From the NCBI GenBank assembly GCA_003427395.1, contig BFEA01000074.1, forward strand, positions 2,206,243-2,231,879: a DNA stretch of 25,637 bases. Direction: 5' to 3'. The position numbers and the translations under genes were made by a program. Within the stretch, counting starts at the first letter, position 1. Each line of letters begins with the position of its first letter. The notes below the pieces were generated by a model that ran no database searches, was not told the origin of the DNA, and saw nothing but the letters and a program-made list of their open reading frames with translations. Source of the DNA: Chara braunii. Taxonomy: Eukaryota; Streptophyta; Charophyceae; Charales; Characeae. Positions 1 to 9,755 of the stretch are shown here, piece by piece.

Positions 1-297
1 AAGGGGGAAACTCAGCAAGGCATACATTCCATTGGCGAAACTCAGAAATCAGCTGTGTGTCTCCATCCGTGTTCGGCAGGTTCGTACATATATGCTCCAT
101 GATGCTGTGCTTTTTTTTTTTTCCGGGAGGCCATAGCAGGCCTACTAGGGGGGGTCATACAATGAGTGTTACCTGTTGACTGCTGCTTGCCGTCCACCTG
201 ACAGTGTTTGCTTACCTGCTTACGTTGGGCACAGGGCCCTAATAAAAAAAGGCGGACTATGGTTACAAAAAACCCCAAAAGAGGGGAAACTACGCGG

Positions 298-462
298 GAG
301 TCACAAAAATGAGTTATAGTTGCACTATGGGCCAAGATACAGTTTCAAATTGCAGTTCGGGCAATGTATACAACCCAGCTTTCTGGCCAGGTAGGGTGCC
401 CGAAGTTCAATTGCAAACTGTATCTTGCCCCATAGTGCAATTGTAACTGGTTTCTGTGACTC
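298..462. repeat. Foldback/MITE-like element, family A copy 1
   Basis: The two ends form a long imperfect inverted repeat. The left arm begins GAGTCAC and reads through a segment containing AAGATACAGTTT and TTCGGGCA (about 298-363). The right arm (about 397-462) is its reverse complement with scattered mismatches, leaving a spacer of about 33 bp. There is no coding capacity. The size and the arm words (CAGTTT, AATTG, ACTTC, GGCA) match the second copy at 939-1105, so this is a small non-autonomous family. No convincing target-site duplication was seen, so the superfamily cannot be named. Confidence 0.7.
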
Positions 463-938
463 TACTGAAGTTAACCCTTTTAAACCACCAGTACGTCCTA
501 AAGTTGTGCCGGCTAAAAAGCCACAATTTTAGGCCACAATTTTAGGAAACGTACGCGCCACTACAGGAGCGCCCAAATTCATCCAACTAGCTTGGCCAAG
601 TACTGGTGTGGTGGTTCAACAGAGTGATTGGTGGCATTCAAAGATGTTCAACGTTGAAGAGAAAAAAAAAAAAAAGAAGAAGAGTGCACTGTGGGTTGCC
701 AGGGGGCCCTGGCCGGGCAAGCGCCAGGGAAGGACCCTGTAAGAAGGGAATTTTTTTTTTTTTAAAGTCAAAAAAATCCGAAAGAAAAAAAAAACTATGC
801 TGTGTGGAAAAATAAACTGAACAACTTTTGCCTCAGGGTCGGATCAAAATTCTTTGCGAAATTCGAAGTAACAAATAAGTTGAAATAACAATCATTTCTT
901 TTTTTTACTATTGTTTGTTGTTTTTTAGGGGTAACTTA
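463..938. other. Intergenic stretch with hairpin and A-rich runs
   Basis: No gene is recognised. A 37-bp hairpin lies at 497-533 (arms of the type CCTAAARTTGTG), followed by a second copy of GCCACAATTTTAG. AACCACCAGTA near 483 is inverted near 600 (TACTGGTGTGGTGG). A-rich and T-rich runs occur around 661-680, 749-763 and 785-794. Short reading frames here are low complexity and were not called. Confidence 0.5.
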
Positions 939-1105
939 GGCGCAGTCACACGAAAACAGTTTGTAATTGCACTTCAGGCAATCCCGCGAATACAACACAC
1001 ATTCCCCACGCGACCCCACCGGACCCGAAACTTAGGTCATATACATTCAGCATTACCGGCCCTTTTGCCTCAAGTGCAATTACAAACTCAAACCCTGACT
1101 GCGCC
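939..1105. repeat. Foldback/MITE-like element, family A copy 2
   Basis: Inverted arms of about 40 bp lie at 939-981 and 1065-1105. They begin GGCGCAGTCA and contain TTTGTAATTGCACTT and an AGGCAA end. The total length, 167 bp, matches the 165-bp copy at 298-462, and the arms share words with it, while the central spacers differ. This pattern is expected of a non-autonomous inverted-repeat transposon family. TA or TTA-like bases at both edges might be a target duplication, but they are too weak to assign. Confidence 0.65.
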
Positions 1106-1272
1106 CTAGCAACTTTTCTCTATTTTTTGGCCCGGCCGGGCAAGTGGTTCTGGACCACTCTGGTAAAGTAGCATGTAATGAGTGCTTGGAGCCAGCCAGC
1201 GCCGGTCTTCCAAAGCCAGCTTGCAGTGGCTTTCCAAAGCTGCCTACAGTCCGCACCTGAATAGAACGTACA
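1106..1272. other. Unassigned spacer
   Basis: No coding or RNA gene is recognised. The segment holds short duplicated words (CAAAGCCAGCTTGCAG / CCAAAGCTGCCTACAG). It leads into the small foldback at 1273. Confidence 0.4.
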
Positions 1273-1330
1273 GTCATTATAGCTGTATCTATACTATAGT
1301 GAAAGTTGCCTCAGATACAGCTGTGATGAC
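1273..1330. repeat. Small foldback, family B copy 1
   Basis: An 18-bp arm GTCATTATAGCTGTATCT is inverted at 1313-1330 with two differences, around a 22-nt loop containing GAAAG. The arm closely resembles that of the foldback at 1586-1666 (GTCATTATTGCTGTATTT), so the two are copies of one very small hairpin repeat. Confidence 0.6.
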
Positions 1331-1585
1331 AGCAATTTCTATTTGCTGAAGACAGTAGTTGGGAATCTTTCTTTTTGCAGGGGAAGGGGGGGTGGGGGGG
1401 GGGGGGGGATGGAATTGAGAAGGGCAGGGGATGGTTCACATTAAAATGCAGTCAACGGCAATCCCGAAATCTCGCAGGCTCGCTGGAAATGCAGTCGCTG
1501 TTACTATTTTTTTTTTTTTTTTCACATTTTGTCGGGGCTTGCAAAGGGGATAATTTTTGTCCGAGGAATACTACCTTCTTCACTT

Positions 1586-1666
1586 GAATACAATGTAGGG
1601 TCATTATTGCTGTATTTAGGCTGAAAGATACCCCAAATACCGCTATAATGACCATTCATTGTATTC
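1586..1666. repeat. Small foldback, family B copy 2
   Basis: An 81-bp hairpin has arms of about 32 bp beginning GAATACAATG and ending CATTGTATTC, with scattered mismatches. Its inner arm and GAAAG loop match the foldback at 1273-1330. A G-run region (1381-1408) and a T-run (1508-1522) lie just upstream. No protein is encoded. Confidence 0.65.
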
Positions 1667-1745
1667 TGGCCAAGATGGAAGGTCAGCAGCATGTCAGAAG
1701 GCAGTTCTGACGTCTCCACCGTACAGATCATGCACCTGACCTTAT

Positions 1746-1936
1746 GAGAGTGCTGACAGGTTCTGACAACGATGTGCATTCCTTATATGGAAAAAAGACG
1801 AAAATGCTGGCAGGTTCTGACAACGATGTGCATTCCTTATTTGGAAAAAAGATGAGAGTGCTGACAGGTTCTGACAACGATGTGCATTCCTTATTTGGAA
1901 AAAGACGACAGTGCTGGCAGGTTCTGACAACGCTTG
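1746..1936. repeat. 54-bp minisatellite, about 3.5 units
   Basis: Units start at 1746, 1800, 1854 and 1907 (periods 54, 54, 53). Each contains GTGCTGRCAGGTTCTGACAA and, except the last truncated one, GATGTGCATTCCTTAT followed by TGGAAAAA. A further piece, GCATTCCTTATTTGGAAAA, sits at 1976-1994. Because the period is a multiple of three, both strands show repetitive open frames; these are a by-product, not genes. Confidence 0.9.
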
Positions 1937-2079
1937 AGAGTCGCCGTATTTCACGTGATGATGTGATGTTTTGCTGCATTCCTTATTTGGAAAACGTTAA
2001 AGTAATCCGGGCAATGGATTTGCATTTTTATATTTTGTAGTGCTCTGATGGTTGCTCAGATGGGTGATGTAAAATGAGA

Positions 2080-2214
2080 TGCTGGACCTGGTTTCCAGCA
2101 GGTGCGGCTCCCCACCGATAGACTGGAGCATCCAGGATGACCGCTAGGGGGGGTGCTCATATCACCCTCCATAGCGGCAAATCTGGTTTTTCAAAAGCAA
2201 AGAAAAAATAAAAA
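2080..2214 (+). mobile_element. SINE-like structured retroposon, copy 1
   Basis: The element reads in three hairpins. The first is GCTGGA / TCCAGC with a 7-nt loop (2081-2099). The second is GCTCC / GGAGC around an ACCGATAGA-type loop (2107-2129). The third is a strong one with CCGCTA...GGGTG arms (2141-2176). An A-rich tail follows at about 2196-2214. The first two hairpins recur at 11.3, 12.6, 23.1 and 25.4 kb, with the opposite strand as sense. No clear pol III A/B boxes were identified, so 'SINE-like' rests on small size, repetition and A-tail. Confidence 0.6.
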
Positions 2215-4555
<2,341 letters not shown>

Positions 4556-4687
4556 CTACGTTGCATAGAGTACACGTACGGGGCCATTCCGTACGAAACG
4601 TACAGGTAATATCTGTACGGGATCTGTACGGGAACCTGTACGTCTTGTACGCCCCCGTACGGAAAAAAAAAAAAAAAAAAAAAAAAA
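4556..4687. repeat. Palindromic-word island (CGTACG) followed by A-tract
   Basis: About 110 bp are built from degenerate copies of GTACG / CGTAC, including CACGTACGGG, CCGTACGAAACGTACAGG and CCCCCGTACGG. It then passes directly into a run of about 25 A. The unit is self-complementary, so the island can fold in many registers. A second CGTACG island lies at 5405-5466, also against an A-tract. Confidence 0.75.
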
Positions 4688-4710
4688 GTCATAAAAAAAA
4701 CTAGGTTACC

Positions 4711-4779
4711 AATGGTCCGGGGACCGGTCGTCTCCCCCGGATGTCTCCCCATATGTCCGGTACCCCCGTCGTCCGGAAA
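4711..4779. repeat. Palindromic-word island (GTCCGG / CCGG)
   Basis: A short cluster of CCGG-centred words (GGTCCGGGGACCGGTC, CCCCCGGATGTC, TGTCCGG, CGTCCGG) ends at a short A-run. It resembles the islands at 5158-5248 and 9370-9482. No coding sense is seen. Confidence 0.6.
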
Positions 4780-4816
4780 AACAAATTTCTTTTTTAAATA
4801 TATATATATATATATT

Positions 4817-4935
4817 TCAGCCTCCTGATGAGTCGGTGAAACTCCGACGAAACAGTTTGTCACAGCCCCTCGTTTGTTGTCCTCTTCTCTCTCTCTGCCT
4901 ACGGTTTACCGGGCAGTTCTGTTTGTGACGATATA
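4817..4935 (+). mobile_element. Truncated retrozyme terminal repeat
   Basis: Homologous to the 3' half of the retrozyme repeats at 24466-24687 and 24936-25169, from the loop of hammerhead stem I through CACAGCCCCTCGTTTGTTGTCC, a CT-rich stretch, GCCTACGGTTTACCGGGCAG and TCTGTTTG. The 5' half is missing: a (TA)n tract ends exactly where homology begins. The 3' end merges into TA-rich tandem repeats. It is probably an old solo or broken copy. Confidence 0.8.
4821..4860 (+). ncRNA. Hammerhead ribozyme (type III), 5'-truncated
   Basis: The stem I 3' strand CCTC is followed by the invariant CTGATGA, a perfect 5-bp stem II (GTCGG / CCGAC) with loop TGAAACT, GAA, and the stem III 3' strand ACAGTTTGT. 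The 5' parts (stem III 5' strand, cleavage nucleotide and stem I 5' strand) are absent, replaced by a TA microsatellite. The remnant cannot self-cleave as it stands. Its stem II is the best preserved of the three copies. Confidence 0.85.
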
Positions 4936-5010
4936 TATATATATATATATGTTTGTGACGATATATATATATATATATATATGTTTGTGACGATATATAT
5001 ATATACATAT
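4921..5010. repeat. TA-rich tandem repeat, 3 units
   Basis: GTTTGTGACG followed by (AT)n occurs three times, at 4921, 4951 and 4983. The seed GTTTGTGACGATATATA resembles the 3' end of the retrozyme repeat (GTTTGATGATATATA). The array probably grew by slippage from that end. Confidence 0.8.
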
Positions 5011-5129
5011 TTCGGTTTTTGATTTTTAACTCATGATTGAATGCGAATTTGAACATGACTCCAAGGCAAAAGTTGCTTGTATTGTTATGTTACATAACAT
5101 ATATTTTTTTCAGATTTTTCTGAGAACTG

Positions 5130-5278
5130 TTTTTTTTTTTTTTTTTTTTTTTGCGCTAGGTCGGACATACCCTGTCCGGTCGGACGTCCGACCAGACGTC
5201 CAGTCGGACATCCCGGACGGTCAGGGGGGTCCCGGACGTCCGATCCAACAACCTAGCAAAAAAATCAAAAAAAAAAAG
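5130..5278. repeat. Hairpin island with T-tract and A-tract ends
   Basis: A run of 23 T and GCGCTAGGTCGGAC opens the unit; GTCCGATCC, then CCTAGC and A-runs close it as the inverse. The interior is made of GTCGGAC / GTCCGAC / GTCCGG words. The whole 149-bp block could fold into one hairpin or many alternative ones. No gene is present. Confidence 0.7.
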
Positions 5279-5404
5279 GTGATGCAACAGCACAAAACAA
5301 GCAACCTTTGGTTGAGCATCATCTTCAGATTCTTATTAGAATTTGAGGGGGGGAAAAAAAAACACTACCGGATTAAAAAAAAAAAACAAAAAAAAAAAAA
5401 ACAC

Positions 5405-5466
5405 CTCGTACGTGGCCCTTAGCGTACGAGTACAACAGTACGAATCCGTACACGTACGAGGGTGCG
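5405..5466. repeat. Palindromic-word island (CGTACG), second copy
   Basis: CTCGTACGTGG, GCGTACGAGTAC, CCGTACACGTACGAGG and GCGTAC follow each other within 60 bp, directly after A-rich runs at 5376-5400. The word is the same as at 4556-4670, but the order and spacers differ, so it is not a simple duplication. Confidence 0.7.
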
Positions 5467-5505
5467 TACAAGTGGCAACGCAGCCTCGGACCAAAAAAGA
5501 GAAAG

Positions 5506-5791
5506 TAGTCATGTTTGACAATGATTCAGGTGTTGGTACCGGGTGGACGGTCTACCCACCTTTATGTGGTATAACCAATCATTCTGGAGGAGTTGTGGAT
5601 TTAGTTATTTTTAGTCTTCGAGTGCTCAATATTAGGCGCGAAGCGCACAAAAAAAACATACTGAAGAAGGATACACACTTATTATCCCCCGAGTCTCTTT
5701 GAAGGAGCTTATAGAACGATTTCAGAAGTATGAATTCGTAAGATACACTTACAAGTAGAGTATATGAAGATAGTCATGTTTGACAATGATT
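5506..5791. repeat. 21-bp direct repeat flanking cox1 fragment
   Basis: The exact word TAGTCATGTTTGACAATGATT occurs at 5506-5526 and 5771-5791, either side of the plus-strand cox1 fragment. It may be a duplication made when organellar DNA was inserted, or a repeat already present in the donor. Confidence 0.75.
5529..5635 (+). pseudogene. cox1: Mitochondrial cox1 fragment, inverted second copy
   Basis: The reading [23 protein letters not shown] matches plant cox1 and the minus-strand copy at 3982-4125. About 16 bp present in that copy (the residues between IFSL and CSILG) are deleted here, so the frame is broken before the shared CTCAATATTAGG. Homology between the two copies continues past the cox1 boundary to about 5673, through the same non-cox1 flank containing GAAGCGCAC and AGAAGGATACACAC. 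The pair therefore descends from one chimeric segment, later duplicated in inverse orientation about 1.4 kb apart. It is not functional. Confidence 0.8.
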
Positions 5792-5873
5792 TTTTAGCTA
5801 TCTTTTCAAAAAATGACAGAATTTTTTCTTATAAATGTCACTATCTTATTACTTAGGACCTCGTTAGACACTC

Positions 5874-5972
5874 CTTACGAGTTCCTTGCGCCACAAGGAA
5901 TTTTCCTTGTGGCTCGTAAGGGAATTTGGGCTCTTCGTTCCACCTGTCCTCGGGGACGTCGCCCGAGGACAT
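5874..5972. repeat. Nested palindromes (CACAAGG / CCTTGTG family)
   Basis: CTTACGAG (5874-5881) and CTCGTAAG (5913-5920) bracket a hairpin with 10-bp arms CCACAAGGAA / TTCCTTGTGG and a 2-nt loop. A second imperfect palindrome, centred on GACGTC with GTCCTCGGG-type arms, follows at about 5947-5971. The word family is the same as in the block at 6123-6300. Confidence 0.75.
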
Positions 5973-6122
5973 TTCCTAAGACTGATGTAAAAAAAAAAAT
6001 GAAAAGAAAAAAATAAAACAGTTGTGCTTCAGGCCTTCAGCCAATAGGGTGCCGCCACGATCCAGATTCTCAGCTGTAACGTCTATCTACCCGTGTGCCC
6101 TCTCCTCTCCGTGAAACGCGGA

Positions 6123-6300
6123 TTCCTTGTGACCAAGGGACCTCGCGAGGTCCCTTGGGCACAAGGAAGAAATGGTAGGGGCCTCAAGGATGCCACCAAG
6201 AATTTTCCTTGTGGTGTTTTGACATTTCTTTCCAATTTCGTCCCCAAGGATAGGTGGAACGAGCGCGTCCTTGTGGATTTCACGTCCCCAAGGAGTGTCG
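6123..6300. repeat. 46-bp near-perfect palindrome and related CCTTG words
   Basis: At 6123-6168 the sequence is its own reverse complement apart from one mismatched pair: outer arms TTCCTTGTG / CACAAGGAA, inner core centred on CTCGCGAG. Degenerate relatives (CCAAGAATTTTCCTTGTGG, CCCCAAGGA, CCTTGTGG) continue to about 6300. Frames on both strands are open here only because of the symmetry. Confidence 0.8.
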
Positions 6301-6398
6301 AACGAACCCCTTATCTATGGAGTGATTTTGAGCACTTTGAAAATATATGACTATCCACCATTAGTGCGTAATGTGGGATGACTGGATTTACTGAGTGT

Positions 6399-6660
6399 TT
6401 TTATGACAATTTTAAACCACAATTAACTTCTATGTTCTCGATTGTTCATAAAATTTGTGGTGTTTTTTTAGTTACTACTGTTTTATTTAATATTGTTTTG
6501 GTTAAAATTTGAGAACTTAGTCAGATTTTTTATCACTTTTATTTGTTTGTTATTTACTTCATGAAAGCTCATTTGTTATATTTATTGGCTAAAGGTATAC
6601 AATCTTTATTAATAGGTGTTTCCATTTATTTATATAATAATGACCATCAATGTATTTGGA
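6399..6660 (+). pseudogene. sdh3: Mitochondrial sdh3 fragment (nuclear copy)
   Basis: The frame reads KPQLTSMFSIVHKICG, then a hydrophobic stretch with FLVTTVLF, then QIFYHFY and an LAKGIQSLL segment. This follows the cytochrome b560 subunit of succinate dehydrogenase (complex II membrane anchor, haem and quinone region) as encoded in plant mitochondria. There is an in-frame TGA at 6510-6512, no start is recognisable, and similarity fades after the second hydrophobic segment. The piece is AT-rich like its surroundings. I infer a decayed nuclear copy of mitochondrial DNA. RNA editing or an altered code is an unnecessary explanation for the stop unless the contig is organellar. Confidence 0.7.
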
Positions 6661-7190
6661 ATAGTTTTAACTTTATGCCAAAATCACTTAAAATATATAT
6701 AGGATTCAGTCGTGTTAGCGTTAACAAAATAAAATCATATGTAAAATATAGGCCGTGTTGACGGAGATTTTACAACGGTCTGTACAGTAATGAAAGTCTC
6801 CAAAGTTCACTTGCGTTTAACTAATTTGAGTTTATTTATCCTCATAAAACATGATCCTAAATGCAACGAAATTGCCTCTACCAAGAAACTTAGGGAACGC
6901 CTTCAACTTTTTTATCTGCGTGTCAGCACGAAGTGTGGCGTCAGAGTTTTCGTAGTACATGAAAATGGAAGGGAAACAATCAGTATTCATGCCCAAGTGA
7001 TGGAGAGTCGTGCGCCCCAATTAAAATAGGAACAAACCAGTTTTCAAACCCACCTACAAGAGCAGACATTACCATTTATGTATTTAGCGGTATCCGCAAA
7101 GAAAGTCAATTTTTTACGCGCTTTCAGACCTTCATGGGATTTAAACGCGAAGCTTTTCGTCTTCAAACCGTAAGGTTGCCACCGTATACT
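6661..7190. other. AT-rich, unassigned, possibly organelle-derived
   Basis: It lies between the sdh3 fragment and the maturase-like pieces and has similar base composition. A 79-codon frame at 6790-7029 (+) is basic and has an unbroken protein-like composition, but I cannot name a family. Small mitochondrial ribosomal proteins are one possibility without direct support. Confidence 0.3.
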
Positions 7191-7268
7191 TCGAAAAATG
7201 TTGTGGCCAAGAAAAGGTGCTCCTTTCGACACATGGGCAATATGGGTTTTGTCCAAACGAGATGCCAA
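7191..7268 (-). pseudogene. Possible group II intron maturase fragment (RT domain 7-like)
   Basis: The minus-strand frame gives DKTHIAHVSKGAPFLGHNI. It matches the pattern K-T-x-I-x-H-x3-G-x2-FLG-x2-I found just after the active site in reverse transcriptases of mitochondrial group II introns. Upstream bases also read as LSLSIL-like sequence, but no full domain is present. Given the mitochondrial pieces nearby, an intron-encoded maturase scrap is reasonable. The match is short and by eye. Confidence 0.4.
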
Positions 7269-7357
7269 AATGCTAAGTGAAATTATTCTGCTTGAATTGG
7301 ACGTTAAAATACAAAAAAATCATTCAACTTATGAAAACTCATCATTGGTCAACGCTG

Positions 7358-7468
7358 AGTTTGAAAGAAAGATACATCATTAGCCAAGTCATTGAAATGA
7401 TTGTGGATGTTATTTATGAATTGCCCTCTTCTATTGGATCTCATAAAGCATTGCGTAAAGTACAAAAT
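7358..7468 (+). pseudogene. Possible group II intron RT fragment (RT domain 2-like)
   Basis: The frame SLKERYIISQVIEMIVDVIYE followed by GSHKALRK resembles the block in group II intron reverse transcriptases where D-x-hydrophobic-x-Q-x2 ... ILxxIYE ... SHGFRP occurs. The SHGFRP part is degraded. It lies on the opposite strand to the piece at 7191-7268, so the two cannot be one intact gene; rearrangement would be needed. Low confidence. Confidence 0.3.
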
Positions 7469-7813
7469 TTGAGAGACACCCTAGAACACACTCGGGCCGC
7501 CTATCCTTGAGATTGGACCACAATCACACTGTTCGCGAGCTTCATTTGGCACACAGCTTGCCATCGGCCGTGCACCCGCGACCCATCCATGATAACGGCT
7601 ATGATACTGGGGCACCCGTGTACAGAGGGGGCATACACGTTGGCTCATGGGGAAGGTAGATTGATGAGAATGTCTGGTGTCCAAATTCCCCATGCGACAA
7701 CTTGAAGACTCTACCAAGTGGCTCCAACCACGGCTGGCTCAGTTGTCTGCCTAGTGCTGATGCCTGTGACCGTTGTCCAATACATCCATATGAGGTCCTC
7801 GATGTGAATCGAG
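7469..7813. other. No feature recognised
   Basis: Mixed-composition DNA between the maturase-like piece and a SINE-like copy. Overlapping frames on both strands (7481-7717, 7599-8090 minus) lack motifs and were not called. Confidence 0.4.
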
Positions 7814-7919
7814 ATGGAGCCTCCCCAGCGGTGCTAGATGTGTCTGCTCTTATCAGCACACCTAGCATCCGATCGGGTTGTTCTTCCCAAAAAAAAAAAA
7901 AAGAAAAAAAAAAAGAAGA
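7814..7919 (+). mobile_element. SINE-like retroposon, 5'-truncated copy
   Basis: It begins within hairpin 2 (ATGGAGCCTCCCC) and carries the whole third hairpin (TGCTAG-A-TGTG pairing with CACA-C-CTAGCA, loop containing TCTGCTCTTATCAG). It ends in an A-rich tail of about 38 bp. The third hairpin is the same subtype as in the copies at 23048 and 25321. Truncation at the 5' end with an intact A-tail is typical of LINE-mobilised elements. Confidence 0.7.
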
Positions 7920-8001
7920 AAGATGAGGAACCAAGGGATGCACTAGGTACAAATGAGGCTGGGTAGGAGGGGCCTCATGAGATAAAACAGAAAAAACAGA
8001 G

Positions 8002-8264
8002 ATTTTGTCAAAATAGACACATTTTATTCTTTGAACGAAATTGAAACCGACTAAATTGGCCTGATTTAGGTTGAAATTTTTAGCTCTCAAGGGTCCAGCA
8101 TTTTTGAAGCGCCTAACCCCCGGGATGTATCTGGACTTAGCTGAGTCTAGGGCGTACTTTTAAGAATGCCGGACCCTCAGGAGAGAAAAATTCCAACCTT
8201 CATCGGGCCTATTTAGTCGGTTTCAATTTCGTTCAATAAATAAAAATGTCAGTTTTGACAAAAT
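8002..8264. repeat. 263-bp foldback element with ~115-bp inverted arms
   Basis: The left arm (8002-8116) and right arm (8150-8264) are inverse copies with scattered substitutions, beginning ATTTTGTCAAAA and including GAACGAAATTGAAACCGACT, identical in both. A 33-bp spacer contains CCCGGGATGTATCTGG. Arms this long with no open frame fit a Mutator-like or similar MITE, but no target-site duplication is visible, so the class is not assigned. Confidence 0.85.
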
Positions 8265-9365
8265 TGTTGTTAATAAAAGAACAAAACAAGAAAAAAGAGC
8301 CTTCGCATAAGAGGATTTAAAAAGATAAAAAATAAAGGGCGGCAGTCTTGAGATATATGCACAGCTGACTGGCCCCAGGTTATTCTAGATGATTATGGAA
8401 GTTATTGTAGATATTAGATTTTATGTCATGATTATTGGTTATCGAGCTTGTGTTATGACAGGTATGTTGAGGGTCTCAAGTTCTCAACCCTGATAGGCAT
8501 CGTGATAGAGCCATGAATGTCAGCTATGATGATTCCGACTGAGAATTCTTTATTGGGTGTGTCCCGAATGGCTGCAGCAGGACCTGAGCAGCCACTTCCA
8601 CCTGGCCTGATGCTCCCGCATTGCCACGGGTTACCCCAGCCATGGGTTACCCCAGCAAGCTACCAGTGTTGACTGGCCCTGGCCATCCTCAGGCCATGGA
8701 AAGTAATGACAATAGGATTAGAACCCAGCACCTACACGGTGCTGCTCATGCATGTTCTTAAAAAAAAAAAAACAGAAGAAACCCACCAATCCCTCTCCAC
8801 CTATTTTGTCCCAACACACAAGTGAAACCACCGCAGGCTTGTGGATCCGGCCTTCGGGATGGAAAAGTTTGGTGCTGCCAGTGCAGTGTTCCGGTTGGAC
8901 AGGAGTTGCCGCGGGGCAAAATTGCACGTAAACTGGTGGTTGAATCTTCTTCACCCGATTTAGTGCAATCTTGGAGGCTGCCTGAAGCATCTTTGACACG
9001 TTGGGCAGCATTGCTTGGGACAGGGGCGAAGTCCCACTTGCAGTGATTTCTCGCATACACAGGTTGGTGGCCAGGCTATTCTTAGCTCAGATGCCTATTT
9101 ACTGTGTCATGGAACAAAGTATGCATTCACACGCGCTCTTCTTTTCTGTTGGACCAAAGAAAGCACCCCTCCCATTCTGGGGAAGGCCCACCCGACTCAT
9201 CACCGCAGGCCTGCAAAACCATCAAATACAATCAAGTAGGGGTGTGCCAGGGCGGATTGACAAAAGGAGAGTGAGCGGGGTCTCGTCAGGGGTAGGACCC
9301 AGTTGAAAAAAAAGGCATACATGTTTCTCCCTGTCAAACTCTTTCCCATGGCTACACTAGACCCA
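8265..9365. other. Unassigned region
   Basis: No known gene. An A-run sits at 8760-8772. Overlapping frames on both strands between 8718 and 9306 show no recognisable domain. A short tandem duplication of GGGTTACCCCAGC occurs at 8628-8656. Overlap of several frames suggests a non-random, GC-richer origin (an old element), but I cannot name it. Confidence 0.35.
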
Positions 9366-9369
9366 AACC

Positions 9370-9482
9370 CGGACATTGTGGGACATCTGACCGGACGTCG
9401 GTCTGGACCAGTCCGGACCTCCGGGCATTGCAGGGTCCAGAGAGTCCGGACTGTCTGGAATGTCCGGAAATGTCCGGACCTA
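9370..9482. repeat. Palindromic-word island (GTCCGGAC)
   Basis: More than ten degenerate copies of GTCCGGAC / GGACATNN / TCTGGA lie within 113 bp (for example GACCGGACGTCGG, CAGTCCGGACCTCCGG, GAGTCCGGACTGTC, AATGTCCGGAAATGTCCGG), ending at TAAAAAAAAT. It is related to islands 4711-4779, 5158-5248 and 10940-11033 by word, not by alignment. Confidence 0.8.
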
Positions 9483-9513
9483 AAAAAAATCCTGAAAAAA
9501 TACTGTCATAGTA

Positions 9514-9593
9514 GTCATACTAGACACTGTAGTGTCATATTAGACATTATAGTGTCATATGAGATGATATGATGTCATTTTAGATAATATTAT
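9514..9593. repeat. 20-bp tandem repeat, 4 units
   Basis: GTCATACTAGACACTGTAGT and three diverged copies start at 9514, 9534, 9554 and 9574, each exactly 20 bp and beginning GTCAT. It directly follows the GTCCGGAC island. Confidence 0.85.
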
Positions 9594-9679
9594 TAATAAT
9601 TTAATATACATAATGTACTTACTAGTAGTTAATACTTAGTAAATCAGTATTGCATGCTCCCCCGGCGCAAAAAACCTCC

Positions 9680-9755
9680 TCCTACTGGTAGGGCTTTACC
9701 GGGTAGCGCCTTTTCACGAGGGGTACCGGTAGCACAGAGTGGAAACCGGGTAATT
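9680..9755. repeat. Palindromic-word cluster (ACCGGTA-like)
   Basis: ACTGGTAGGG, TTTACCGGGTAG, GGGGTACCGGTAGC and AAACCGGGTAATTGG fall within 75 bp. It is weaker than the other islands. Confidence 0.45.

Noticed and set aside
2080-2130. SINE-like head as an HDV-like self-cleaving ribozyme
   Set aside because: I could not arrange the two hairpins into the nested double pseudoknot; only simple stem-loops are supported.
8718-9306. Overlapping frames on both strands as a transposon protein
   Set aside because: No recognisable motif in any frame and an A-run inside the minus-strand frames.
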